In this document: one piece after another, positions 1 to 8,552 of the stretch | Position numbering within the stretch: position 1 is the stretch's first letter | How the letters are laid out: each line of letters opens with the position of its first letter | Notes under the pieces: generated by a model | The model's database searches: none | What the model was told of the DNA's origin: nothing | The model's input: only the letters and a program-made list of their open reading frames with translations | Made by a program: the position numbers and the translations under genes | DNA from: Bacillus sp. N1-1 | GTDB taxonomy: Bacteria; Bacillota; Bacilli; Bacillales; Guptibacillaceae | DNA: 64,000 nucleotides | Assembly (NCBI RefSeq): GCF_009818105.1 | Contig: NZ_CP046564.1 | Coordinates: forward strand, 3,596,001 to 3,660,000 | Reading direction: 5' to 3'

Positions 1-1147
1 CAGTACCATCATCTCGAATTTCGATCGTAACCTGATTTTCTTCTTTCCGCATACGAATTTCGATGAGAGATGAGGCGAATCTAAGGGCATTCCCAATAAT
101 ATTCAAGAAAGCTTGCTTCATTTTATCTGCGTCTACCTCTACATGAACCGCATAATCACCATCATACTTTAGCTTTAACCCGTTCTGGTAAGCTAATGGT
201 TTTACTGCCGTCACCGCTTCTTTCATAATAAGTTGCATGTCGACCACTTCGTAGGTGAAAGCCTCTTCTACTGTTTCCAGTCTTGTTAAATAAGAAATAT
301 CTTGCACAATCTTCTTGAGTCGCTGCGTTTCATTTACGATTACTTCAAGACTATGCTCCACTTCTTCTCCGACAATCACTTCGTCTAGAATTCCTTCCGC
401 ATTCCCTTGGATTGCCATCAGAGGGGTTTTGAGTTCATGAGAGGCATTTTGAAGAAATTCTTTTTGATCAAAATCATTTTTTCGTAGCTGATCCGTTAGT
501 TCTTCGAAGGTTTCCGCTAGTTCATTAATTTCATCTTTTGACTTAAGTTTTAGTGGAGGCTGTGGCTTCCGCATACTAAATCGTCTCATGTGATCTGCCA
601 GTAGACGAATCGGTCCCGTTATGCCTCTTTGCATCCAAGCAGCAAGGAGTACCGCAACTGCTGCAGAAACGAAGAGACTGAACGCCTGGGCCTGCTCGAT
701 AATTCGATTAAAGCCTTCCAAACTCTCTACCTTTGTAAAAAGGACAAGACGGCCAATTTGCTCACGAGAGTCATTGATTGACACTTCCTCTGTAACAAAT
801 AGCTTCCCCTTGTTTTCTTCATACTCCATTTGAACGTCTTCATCGACATTTGAATAAATCGCCCTGTCATTTTGGTTATAAATAATGAACTGAGATGAAA
901 TTAAATTACCCGCCATTTCAATTCTTCTACGATCCAGTAAACCATTCGGTGGCTGATTGCCTTTCCAATTTCGATCTTCAAGCATATGGCTAATTTGAAG
1001 GCCTTCTTTTTGAAGCTGATCCCTCGCTTCACGAACAAGGTATTCTTGAAAAAGATATCGAAATGAGACCGTCGTAATGAGAAGAATAACCACGATTAAA
1101 ACAACATAGCTAAGAAATAGTTTCGTGCCGATTTTAACCTTCTTCAT
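1..1147 (-). CDS. Sensor histidine kinase (C-terminal end beyond window)
   Basis: Membrane sensor kinase that should phosphorylate the response regulator encoded just upstream. Read on the minus strand from ATG at 1147: an N-terminal membrane segment (KLFLSYVVLIVVILL), an extracytoplasmic sensor region, a second membrane segment (FVSAAVAVLLAAW), a HAMP-like linker, the H-box ASHELKTPL, and the N-box (NIIGNALRF). The window ends just after the IRDDGT motif of the ATPase domain, so the last ATP-lid region is missing. The start overlaps the regulator's stop by 14 bp, indicating translational coupling. The stimulus cannot be told from sequence. Confidence 0.9.
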   Translation of the reverse strand, partial: MKKVKIGTKLFLSYVVLIVVILLITTVSFRYLFQEYLVREARDQLQKEGLQISHMLEDRNWKGNQPPNGLLDRRRIEMAGNLISSQFIIYNQNDRAIYSNVDEDVQMEYEENKGKLFVTEEVSINDSREQIGRLVLFTKVESLEGFNRIIEQAQAFSLFVSAAVAVLLAAWMQRGITGPIRLLADHMRRFSMRKPQPPLKLKSKDEINELAETFEELTDQLRKNDFDQKEFLQNASHELKTPLMAIQGNAEGILDEVIVGEEVEHSLEVIVNETQRLKKIVQDISYLTRLETVEEAFTYEVVDMQLIMKEAVTAVKPLAYQNGLKLKYDGDYAVHVEVDADKMKQAFLNIIGNALRFASSLIEIRMRKEENQVTIEIRDDGT

Positions 1148-1814
1148 CGATTTTATAACCATACCCCCAGACCGTAACGATTTTCAAATCCCCATCTACC
1201 ATCTTTTTCCGTAGCCGCTTCACTAGATCATCAATCAACCTTCCATCACCTGCATAGTGATATCCCCAAATTGTTTCGATTAGCTTTTCTCTTGTGAATG
1301 GTTGCCCGGGGTTTTGAATAAGAAAGGCAAGTACATCATATTCTTTTGGTGTTAATGCTATTTCCTGATCCTCTATTAATACTTGTCTTTTTTTCTTATT
1401 CAATTGGACATTTTTCAAATGAATTTGATAGGAAGATTGCCCCTGTTCTACTCGATCGATCCGTTTAAATATATTTTTAATCCGTACAACCAGTTCACGC
1501 GGACTAAATGGTTTAGTTAAATAATCATCCGCCCCAAGTTCGAGTCCCAGGATCCGATCTAGTTCTTCATCCCTTGCAGAAACGACGATAACTGGTATAA
1601 AAGACTGCTTCCTTAACAGTCGAAGCAGTTCAAGCCCATCGACATTAGGCATCATAATATCCAATACCAATAAATCGGGTTCACTCGTTTTAAGAGCACT
1701 TAACACTTCAGCTCCATCCTGAAAGATTGATACCGTAAACCCTTCTTTCTTTAAATACTTTTCTAAAATATCACGTATGTTTTGTTCATCATCGATAACA
1801 AAAACGTGTGGCAT
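1134..1814 (-). CDS. OmpR-family response regulator
   Basis: A 226-residue two-domain regulator. Receiver domain about 1-120 with acidic pocket D8/D9, phospho-acceptor D52 (LVLDIMMP) and the conserved K in LTKPF; C-terminal winged-helix DNA-binding domain about 130-225 with the typical LTPKEYDVLAFL and WGYGYKI motifs. It forms an operon with the overlapping kinase. The gene upstream (1946-2464) encodes a secreted protein and is separated by a terminator, so it may be a target rather than a co-transcribed partner. I cannot assign a specific B. subtilis orthologue. Confidence 0.93.
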   Translation of the reverse strand: MPHVFVIDDEQNIRDILEKYLKKEGFTVSIFQDGAEVLSALKTSEPDLLVLDIMMPNVDGLELLRLLRKQSFIPVIVVSARDEELDRILGLELGADDYLTKPFSPRELVVRIKNIFKRIDRVEQGQSSYQIHLKNVQLNKKKRQVLIEDQEIALTPKEYDVLAFLIQNPGQPFTREKLIETIWGYHYAGDGRLIDDLVKRLRKKMVDGDLKIVTVWGYGYKIDEEG

Positions 1815-1904
1815 TTGTTCACTCCGTTCTTTAGTCCACCTATACTTTCTTCATATTCTATCCTACGCTTCTCACACAGTAAATCCATCTATGTAGTGGC
1901 CACG

Positions 1905-1937
1905 CAAATAAAAGAGATAGGGAAGCTCCCTATCTCT
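1905..1937 (-). terminator. Rho-independent terminator
   Basis: An 11-bp perfect stem AGAGATAGGGA / TCCCTATCTCT (1913-1923 with 1927-1937) with a 3-nt loop, followed on the minus strand by TTTATTTG. It ends the transcript of the secreted-protein gene upstream. Confidence 0.85.
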
Positions 1938-1945
1938 CATGATGA

Positions 1946-2464
1946 CTAGCTAAGCTTTTCAATTAGCTGATCAAGTACTTCATTTTTTTGTTTAACCAGT
2001 TCGGAAGCCTGTTCTCTGTTTGCTTTCATTTCTTCATGAGCGGCCTTCTCTTCTTCCGTTAACTCCGGACGTTCTCCGCTATCTTTCCACTCTTGCATCT
2101 TCGCTTCTTTTTCTTCATGTGCAGCTGTGAATTTCTCTTTTAGAGTATCCAACTGAGTATTTAGATCGGCAAGCTCTTTTTGAAGCTCATCAACGCCCTC
2201 AACGCTTGCATCTTGATCAAGTAAGAGATCAATTAACTGATCTTTCTTTTCAGCCGTTTCCATTCGCAGTTCGCGCTCTTCAGAGTGTCCTTTAAAGTCA
2301 CCTCTTTTTCCATGATGACCTCCATGTCCTGCCATTTCCTCTTGCCCCACTACTGCTTCGTCTATTTCAGTTGATTCGTCATCCGCTGCATGAACATTAG
2401 CTCCAGCAATTCCTCCCGCAAGCATAACCGATGCGACTCCTACCATCCATTTGTTCATTTTCAT
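1946..2464 (-). CDS. Secreted charged helical protein, function unknown
   Basis: About 172 residues. An N-terminal signal peptide (hydrophobic VGVASVMLAGGIAGA, likely cleavage after VHA) is followed by an acidic stretch, a His/Gly-rich segment (GHGGHHGKRGDFKGH) that could bind metal, and a long glutamate/lysine-rich alpha-helical region (about 75-172) that looks like a coiled coil. The general plan recalls CpxP/Spy-type or DUF2680 secreted helical proteins, but I do not see a diagnostic motif. Start is uncertain: ATG at 2464 or 2458 after AAGGGAG. Upstream there is an inverted pair TTCTTACA (2486) / TGTAAGAA (2528) that might bind a regulator. Confidence 0.7.
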   Translation of the reverse strand: MKMNKWMVGVASVMLAGGIAGANVHAADDESTEIDEAVVGQEEMAGHGGHHGKRGDFKGHSEERELRMETAEKKDQLIDLLLDQDASVEGVDELQKELADLNTQLDTLKEKFTAAHEEKEAKMQEWKDSGERPELTEEEKAAHEEMKANREQASELVKQKNEVLDQLIEKLS

Positions 2465-2561
2465 CAAACTCCCTTCGTAGGTATGTTCTTACAATACCTA
2501 TTATGGACAACAATCTACGAAGAAATTTGTAAGAATGATGTGAAAACGATGTGAGTTTCCG

Positions 2562-3647
2562 CTATCGCTTTGTTAATTGTTGAATGACTTTTTCATCTAA
2601 GCTTCGTACATGCAAATCGCGCTGTGGAAATGGAATTTCGATGTTATTTTCTGCGAGAATCCGATTGATCCGGAAATTCAAACTACTTTTTGTTTCTACT
2701 GCTGCTTTGGGGGATGAAATCCAAATAAACAGTTGAAAATCTAATGATGAATCACCAAATCCAAGGAAATTCACAAAAGGCGGCGGTGTTTCAAGAACAT
2801 ACATCGAGTGTTCCTTTTCTTCTTCAGCTACTTGTAAAAGAAGTGATCGAACAAGCTCTACATCCGATCCGTATGCGACACCAATTGGTAAGACAAGCCG
2901 CAATCGAGAATCACCATAGGAATGATTGACAACCTGTTCTTCGATGAAGTAGGAATTTGGCATTATAATTCGTTCATTATCTAATGTGCGAATAATGGTA
3001 GCACGCATATTGATTTTCTCAATGTCACCAATAATGTCGTTAATAATGACACGATCGCCTACTTTAATTGGCCGTTCAAATAAAATGATTAAACCAGAAA
3101 TAAAGTTATTTGCGATGTTCTGCATTCCAAAACCAATTCCTACACCTAGAACACCTGCAAAAACGGTTAACGCACTAAGATCAATCCCTACTGTCGTTAA
3201 ACTAATAACGACTGCTACGACCATTAACGTATAGTGAAAAATCCGATTAAACGTAAATTGCAATCCTGTATCTAAGCTATACCGATCATAAACGGGGGGC
3301 ATCAGAAAAGAAGTTGCGATATTTGAAATTCGATTCGCAAGCGTAATAATGAATAACGCAATTAAAATAAGAAAGAGAGAAATTTCTACCTTTCCAATCG
3401 CAACTAAAGGGCTAAACATCCAACTGTTATTGGAATAATAAAGTAATACAAATAGTAGAATTGCGTAACCTGTAGTCCAATTGATAAAGGATGATAAGGC
3501 TGGACGAATCCCATTTGGATAATTCTCTTCATTTTCTCTTTTTGTAAGCCATAATTTGATAAAAAATCGAATAAGGAAAAGACCTAGTATGACTGAAACG
3601 GTTATGACTAAATCGACAACATTCGCATTTTCGAAGATTGATAGCAC
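2562..3647 (-). CDS. MscS-family mechanosensitive channel (YhdY-like)
   Basis: Small-conductance mechanosensitive channel that would release solutes on osmotic downshock. About 361 residues with four to five predicted membrane segments in the first 190 residues; the pore-lining helix (ALTVFAGVLGVGIGFGMQNIANNFISG) is the classic MscS TM3 with alternating Gly/Ala, followed by the beta domain (GDRVIINDIIGDIEKINMRAT) and the C-terminal alpha/beta domain. I chose GTG at 3647 because AAAGGAG lies 9 nt upstream; the earlier TTG abuts the ribosome binding site. Monocistronic and divergent from the following lipoprotein gene. Confidence 0.92.
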   Translation of the reverse strand: MLSIFENANVVDLVITVSVILGLFLIRFFIKLWLTKRENEENYPNGIRPALSSFINWTTGYAILLFVLLYYSNNSWMFSPLVAIGKVEISLFLILIALFIITLANRISNIATSFLMPPVYDRYSLDTGLQFTFNRIFHYTLMVVAVVISLTTVGIDLSALTVFAGVLGVGIGFGMQNIANNFISGLIILFERPIKVGDRVIINDIIGDIEKINMRATIIRTLDNERIIMPNSYFIEEQVVNHSYGDSRLRLVLPIGVAYGSDVELVRSLLLQVAEEEKEHSMYVLETPPPFVNFLGFGDSSLDFQLFIWISSPKAAVETKSSLNFRINRILAENNIEIPFPQRDLHVRSLDEKVIQQLTKR

Positions 3648-3759
3648 AAAAGGCAACTCCTTTATCTGAGTCAGTTACCTTTCATCATATCATGGAAACT
3701 GTAACCGAAGCAGTTCACATCCCGTCTAACTTATAAATAACTGAAGTGGGGGCTCAGCT

Positions 3760-4615
3760 ATGAAAAGATGGCTTCTTCTGATTTTTACTTCTATCCTTAT
3801 ACTAGCTGGAAGGAAGCAACTCCTTAGAAAGTAGTGATCGGGTTACTGATTTATCAAACCACTGAACAGAGTAAAGGGAGTGATGCAGGAGAAGAAAACA
3901 GTTCATCCGCTGAAGCGACATCGGAATTGCCTGAATTGCTACAGGAACGCAAAGTTATTTTTAACGCTACGCTTTCCTTAAGCGTGGAAGATTTAACATT
4001 AGCGATTAATGAAATTAAGGAATCGACTAAAGTATTTGAAGGTTATGTTGTGGAAGAAAGCACTTTTTCAGAGGACAACGCCTTTATTGGATCAATGACC
4101 GTTCGTATCCCTCAATCTGAATTTGACGCTTATCTACGTAAGGTAGAAACTCTCGGAAAAGGGACGCCACAAAAGGCAATCACCGGAAGTGATGTCACGG
4201 AAGAATATGTCGACCTATCTTCGCGATTAAAAGCAAAGGAAGCTGTTCAACAGAGACTTGAATCATTTCTAAACGAAGCAACGAAAACAGACGACCTGTT
4301 AGCAATATCAAATGAACTTTCTCGAGTACAGGAAGAGGTCGAACAGCTGAAAGGGCAAATCAATTATCTCGAAAATCAAAGCGACTATTCTACTGTAACA
4401 ATCTCGCTTGAACAAAAGAAAAGACCAGTTCCATCAATTGGGAAAGAGATTTCGAAACACTTTCTGAAGCCAAACATCTCTTTATAACCACATCAAACGG
4501 ACTGCTTGCTTTTTTCTCCAAAACAATCGTTCTATTAATTGGTCTTTCTCCAATTCTTTTACCACTTCTGATCATCGGTTTATTTTTCTTATACCGCTTT
4601 CGAAAAAAGACATAG
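3760..4615 (+). pseudogene. DUF4349 lipoprotein gene, frameshifted
   Basis: The gene is split over three reading frames. ATG at 3760 (after GTGGGGG) gives MKRWLLLIFTSILILAG, a lipoprotein signal that loses its expected lipobox cysteine and meets TAG near 3832. A second frame (from about 3834 to 4487) encodes the soluble DUF4349-like core with LSVEDLTLAINEIKEST, the EYVDLSSRLKAKEAV segment and a coiled coil. A third frame from about 4440 to 4615 encodes the expected C-terminal membrane helix (IVLLIGLSPILLPLLIIGLFF) and a basic tail ending KKT. At least two frame changes are needed. Either the gene is decaying or the assembly has indels here. Confidence 0.75.
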
Positions 4616-4644
4616 AAAAAGCCGGCCAAATGACCGGCTTTTTC
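4615..4644. terminator. Bidirectional terminator
   Basis: Hairpin GAAAAAGCCGG...CCGGCTTTTTC between the convergent DUF4349 gene and yhcI; U-runs exist on both strands. Confidence 0.85.
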
Positions 4645-5594
4645 TATGCAGCTACATCTCGTTTTGTGAACAGTAGCCATGATAATAATAAGAAAACAAT
4701 AAAGTAGACAAGCAATGTAATTAAGGAAAAGCCAAGCGTCATACTTTCGATAATGGGAGACCCATCGAAATAAACACTTAAATCCGTATTTGCAAATAGG
4801 ATGTATTTCACCCAATCGTACTGACTTAAAATATACGTAAGCTGACTTCCTGTAAACATTAAGAAGATCGCTAGCCCAATGGCAAGGGATGAACTTCTAA
4901 AAACACTTGATAGCATGAAAGCAAATGTGACCATCATAAGCAAGTTCACACTTGCAAGCGCATATTCAACGATATAATGAATCGCCATACTCGTTTCGGC
5001 CACGTCACCACCTGAATAAGTCAGGTATGGTTGATCGACGGCATTAAAACCGAGGAATAACCCACCGATAATAAAAGATGAAATGTATAAGATGACAAGA
5101 GAAAATAGCGCAAATAATAGTGTTGCTATGAATTTGGAAGCAAGAATTTTTGTACGAGAAGCGGGTCTGATCAACAATAGTTTAATGGTTCCCCACGAAT
5201 ATTCACTTGCAATCACGCCAGCCCCGATAATGATTGTGAATATGGAAATTAAACTCACAACGCCAGTCGAACTATCCATAAAACTCCAAATCGAGTCACT
5301 TTCTAGAGGGGGAATATTATTCTCCAATCTGTATTCATTAATCGCAATCGAACGTTCCTGACTGTCTTTAAAGGCTTTCGGCATTCCCTCTGAATCTTTT
5401 AAAGTTTCTTCCGCTTGTTGGATCGCATTTTCAGAATTCGCACGCCAGTTTGCGGTCTCATCACTTGCATTCATATTGGTGAAAATGGCTGTTACAAGAA
5501 CGGCCGCCACGACAAGTCCGATCATTACCCATGTTCCTAGTCTTCTATAAATCTTCATGTTTTCATTTTGAATTAAATGTAGCATACTAGACAA
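4644..5594 (-). CDS. yhcI: ABC transporter permease YhcI
   Basis: ABC-2-type membrane subunit, about 316 residues, with one N-terminal helix (LGTWVMIGLVVAAVLVTAIF), a roughly 90-residue extracytoplasmic loop, then five helices including the conserved SEYSWGTIKLLLIRPASR segment typical of ABC-2 permeases. It partners with the ATPase YhcH, whose stop it overlaps. TTG at 5594 is preferred because GGAGG lies 8 nt upstream. Last gene of yhcEFGHI; lengths and order match the B. subtilis operon. Substrate unknown. Confidence 0.85.
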   Translation of the reverse strand: MSSMLHLIQNENMKIYRRLGTWVMIGLVVAAVLVTAIFTNMNASDETANWRANSENAIQQAEETLKDSEGMPKAFKDSQERSIAINEYRLENNIPPLESDSIWSFMDSSTGVVSLISIFTIIIGAGVIASEYSWGTIKLLLIRPASRTKILASKFIATLLFALFSLVILYISSFIIGGLFLGFNAVDQPYLTYSGGDVAETSMAIHYIVEYALASVNLLMMVTFAFMLSSVFRSSSLAIGLAIFLMFTGSQLTYILSQYDWVKYILFANTDLSVYFDGSPIIESMTLGFSLITLLVYFIVFLLLSWLLFTKRDVAA

Positions 5595-6513
5595 CTTGCT
5601 CACCTCCAGTTACTTCAAGGAACACATCTTCTAACGTTTTCACAGAGGATTGAATACCGTAAACGCGGACGCCCTTTTCCACCAGAACGGCTGTTACCTC
5701 TGGAATAAGCTCATGCTCGATTTTTATCGTCAATTTACGATCCGCCTGTTCAATCTCACAATCAGGGAAATTCGCTTTAACAGCATGAACTGCGTGCTCC
5801 ACTGGGTCAACTTCAAATGAAACCAATACCGCCTGATCATTTTGAACAAAGTCGTTTACCCGCTGAACATCGATCATTTTACCAGCCTGAATAATGCCAA
5901 TTCGATCACACATGAGCTCGATCTCGGATAATAAATGACTTGAAACGACAACTGCGACGTTTTCTTCTCTTGCAAGCGTTCGTAAATATTGTCTGATTTC
6001 TCGAATGCCAGCGGGATCAAGGCCGTTTGTTGGCTCGTCTAGAATGAGTAGCTTAGGTCGATGGAGCAATGCCTGCGCAAGTCCTAGACGCTGTCTCATT
6101 CCAAGAGAATATCCCTTCACTTTTTCATTAATACGACCTTGCAGGCCAACCAATTGAACCACTTCTTGAATCCGTTCTTTTGAAACCCCTTTTACCATTC
6201 GAGCATAATGGACAAGGTTTTGATAGCCAGTTAGAAATTTGTACATTTCAGGATTTTCAACAATCGCCCCTACTTTTACAATCGCATTCTCGTAATCTGT
6301 TTTAATACTGTTTCCATCAATGAGAACTTCGCCTTCTGTCATTCTCATTAGCCCAACCATCATCCGAATCGTTGTTGTTTTTCCTGCTCCATTCGGTCCT
6401 AAAAAACCAAACACTTCCCCTGGATAGACATCAAATGAAAGCTGATCAATGATTGTTTTCTTTCCAATTACTTTTGTTAAGTCTCGAATCTGAACAACTG
6501 GTTTTACAGCCAT
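5587..6513 (-). CDS. yhcH: ABC transporter ATP-binding protein YhcH
   Basis: A 308-residue ATPase. Walker A GPNGAGKTT near residue 40, Q-loop region, signature YSLGMRQRL, Walker B LLILDEPTNGLDP and the H-loop SSHLLSE are all present; a C-terminal extension of about 85 residues resembles the regulatory tail of bacitracin/lantibiotic-type exporters. Starts 1 nt after yhcG ends, with GAGGAGG upstream. Likely forms an exporter with YhcI. Confidence 0.92.
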   Translation of the reverse strand: MAVKPVVQIRDLTKVIGKKTIIDQLSFDVYPGEVFGFLGPNGAGKTTTIRMMVGLMRMTEGEVLIDGNSIKTDYENAIVKVGAIVENPEMYKFLTGYQNLVHYARMVKGVSKERIQEVVQLVGLQGRINEKVKGYSLGMRQRLGLAQALLHRPKLLILDEPTNGLDPAGIREIRQYLRTLAREENVAVVVSSHLLSEIELMCDRIGIIQAGKMIDVQRVNDFVQNDQAVLVSFEVDPVEHAVHAVKANFPDCEIEQADRKLTIKIEHELIPEVTAVLVEKGVRVYGIQSSVKTLEDVFLEVTGGEQVV

Positions 6514-6514
6514 G

Positions 6515-7213
6515 TTACGCCTCCTCTTGGTACATCTTCTTCAACCAATCCACTATTCTCATACGATCTCGCTCGCGAATGGTTTCAACATCTTCGAGAG
6601 CCAGTACCTTACCATTTCGAATCGCAATAACCGTTTCAAGCAAAGGTTCGATTTCTGTTACTTCATGTGTCGTAATGATCACCGTTTGCTTTTCTAAATC
6701 AATAAATGAAAGTAAACCTTTCACAATTGAATCTCGCACCATCGGATCAAGCCCTGATAATGGCTCATCCATCAAAATAACCGGTACTTCTCTTGCCAGG
6801 GTGAGCGCAATTTTCAACCTGCCTCGATTTCCTTTCGATAAATGCTTTACCTTTTGATTCGAATCTACTTCCATAAAGTCAACAATATCGTTCGCTTTTT
6901 CTACATCAAAGTCCTGAAATTGTGAAGAAAAGAAATCGATTGTCTCTTTCACTGAAAAGAATGAATAATACGCATCCAATTCAGAAAGATAAGCCACTTT
7001 ATTGGCTGTTCGCCTAGAAACCGTTTCTTGGTCAATCATTACTTTCCCTTCAGAAGGTCCTACAAGACCTGCGATCATTTTCATGAACGTCGATTTCCCG
7101 CTACCGTTTGATCCAACAAGACCAATAATCTTCCCTTCTGGAATGGTTACGTTCACATCCGTAAGGGCATGTTTTGTAAGATATCGCTTTGACACGTTCT
7201 CAAATGTAATCAT
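6515..7213 (-). CDS. yhcG: ABC transporter ATP-binding protein YhcG
   Basis: A 232-residue ATPase, the same length as B. subtilis YhcG. Walker A GSNGSGKST near residue 37, signature LSKGNRGRLKIA (a YtrB-type variant of LSGGQ), Walker B VILMDEPLSGLDP and H-loop TTHEVTE. It overlaps the GntR regulator gene by 4 bp (ATGA). It probably energises the permease YhcE encoded at the head of the operon. Confidence 0.92.
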   Translation of the reverse strand: MITFENVSKRYLTKHALTDVNVTIPEGKIIGLVGSNGSGKSTFMKMIAGLVGPSEGKVMIDQETVSRRTANKVAYLSELDAYYSFFSVKETIDFFSSQFQDFDVEKANDIVDFMEVDSNQKVKHLSKGNRGRLKIALTLAREVPVILMDEPLSGLDPMVRDSIVKGLLSFIDLEKQTVIITTHEVTEIEPLLETVIAIRNGKVLALEDVETIRERDRMRIVDWLKKMYQEEA

Positions 7214-7590
7214 GATTGATTCTCCTTTTCGTTCGTAACGTAAGTTTGAATACCTTCAATCATATCTTCTGATGAAAACCCCATTTGCTTCATTTCTTCA
7301 ATAAAATTCTGGATGTGGTTAATCTTAAGCTGTTCTCGAAGTTCGACCAGTTTTTCTTTTTGTTCTGTTACAAACGTTCCTTGCCCTCGCTTCGTCTCCA
7401 CGATTTCCATCCTCTCCAGTTCATTGTAAGTTCTCGACACTGTATTGGGATTCACTCCTGATTGAATGGCCATTTCCCTTACAGAAGGAAGCTTTTCACC
7501 AGTTTTTCGTTCACCTTTAATAATTTCCCAGCTAATGCGATCCACGAGCTGCAGGTAAATCGGCTTTGAGGGATTAAACTCTTCTCCCAT
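7210..7590 (-). CDS. yhcF: GntR-family repressor YhcF (YtrA subfamily)
   Basis: A 126-residue regulator with an N-terminal winged helix (PIYLQLVDRISWEIIKGE; recognition region SGVNPNTVSRTYNELE; wing RGQGTFV) and a very short C-terminal tail of about 45 residues, the hallmark of the YtrA subfamily, which always sits beside ABC transporter genes. Placed between yhcE and yhcG as in B. subtilis. The palindrome at 8388-8411 overlapping the operon promoter is its likely operator. Confidence 0.9.
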   Translation of the reverse strand: MGEEFNPSKPIYLQLVDRISWEIIKGERKTGEKLPSVREMAIQSGVNPNTVSRTYNELERMEIVETKRGQGTFVTEQKEKLVELREQLKINHIQNFIEEMKQMGFSSEDMIEGIQTYVTNEKENQS

Positions 7591-7593
7591 CCG

Positions 7594-8364
7594 TTACACC
7601 TCCACTTTTCGATCAAGTAACCAGCAAGTAATCAAGAATATAACGACTAAAGTGATGATATCGAAAACCACGTTACCAACCGGAAATGGAAAGGTTGATA
7701 CAGTTAAATCAAACTCCTGCTGACTAACTTCCATATTTAACGGTGAGGGCAATTGTACATATCCCCACTCCACAAGCACTTCTGAAAGACGGGTTCCACT
7801 AAACCACGATCCTAACCAACTAATGAAAGCAACAAGTACAAGGACAAGGAGAAGCGCCCATTTGCCAATATAGGTTTTCAACACTTGATAAAACGTCCAA
7901 TAGAAGATAAGCCAAATTCCCATGTAGATAGACCCTGTCACAATGACGGCTAAAAAGTAAAACCCGAACAACCATACGTTGTCAATTGGAAGCTCCAAAG
8001 CACTTGTCTCTATGTTGTAAGCTAGAAGAGATAAGCTACTTACAAGACCAATTGAAATTAGTATTGCTAATAATCCATTCAGGAATTTAGCCCCAAGTAA
8101 GCGAGCTCCAGATTGAGGATTGTGGAGCCAAAGATGCAGGTTTCTTCCTTCAGTGTTAAGACTAATCAATAAGTACAGGGGTAGAAAGAAAACATGTATC
8201 GCTGTTAAGATACCACCAATAATGGCGGTTAAATAAGGGAATTCCCACCTTTCTGATGCTAAGAAAAAACCGATCATTACCAGTAAATCAAATGTTAGGA
8301 CGCCTAAAAGAAGGATTCTTGTTACACGAAATTCTTTTCGTAACAGCCCGCTCCAATTCATCAT
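7594..8364 (-). CDS. yhcE: ABC transporter membrane protein YhcE
   Basis: About 256 residues, close to YhcE of B. subtilis, with six predicted membrane helices and little extramembrane sequence; ends LLDRKVEV. First gene of the operon, ending 3 nt before yhcF starts. ATG at 8364 is chosen because GAGGAG is 7 nt upstream; the more distal ATG at 8379 has no ribosome binding site. Identity rests on operon position and topology more than on motifs. Confidence 0.8.
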   Translation of the reverse strand: MMNWSGLLRKEFRVTRILLLGVLTFDLLVMIGFFLASERWEFPYLTAIIGGILTAIHVFFLPLYLLISLNTEGRNLHLWLHNPQSGARLLGAKFLNGLLAILISIGLVSSLSLLAYNIETSALELPIDNVWLFGFYFLAVIVTGSIYMGIWLIFYWTFYQVLKTYIGKWALLLVLVLVAFISWLGSWFSGTRLSEVLVEWGYVQLPSPLNMEVSQQEFDLTVSTFPFPVGNVVFDIITLVVIFLITCWLLDRKVEV

Positions 8365-8387
8365 TTTATCACTCCTCATATTGTGTT

Positions 8388-8430
8388 GGTGTATTAGTTA
8401 CATAGTACACCGATACTTTGGAAAGGTCAA
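8388..8430 (-). promoter_or_regulatory. yhcE promoter with overlapping YtrA-type operator
   Basis: Minus-strand -35 TTGACC (8425-8430), 17-bp spacer, -10 TACTAT (8402-8407). A palindrome GGTGTA...TACACC spans 8388-8411, exactly GGTG-N16-CACC, and covers the -10. From memory, GGTG-N16-CACC is an operator form reported for YtrA-type GntR repressors. YhcF encoded in the operon is the expected ligand. Confidence 0.7.
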
Positions 8431-8552
8431 TCTTTTTTAGATTAAATTTTTTCTTAAAAAATGATCTAAATTGACGTTTTTTTCGTTAGCTTTGTAAGAC
8501 GATTGTCAGTAAATGCTTATATGATAGAAATTAACTAAAAGAGGTGAAGAAT

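Noticed and set aside
4390..4815. Frame of 141 codons across yhcI and the DUF4349 end
   Set aside because: It crosses a strong terminator and overlaps two better-supported genes.
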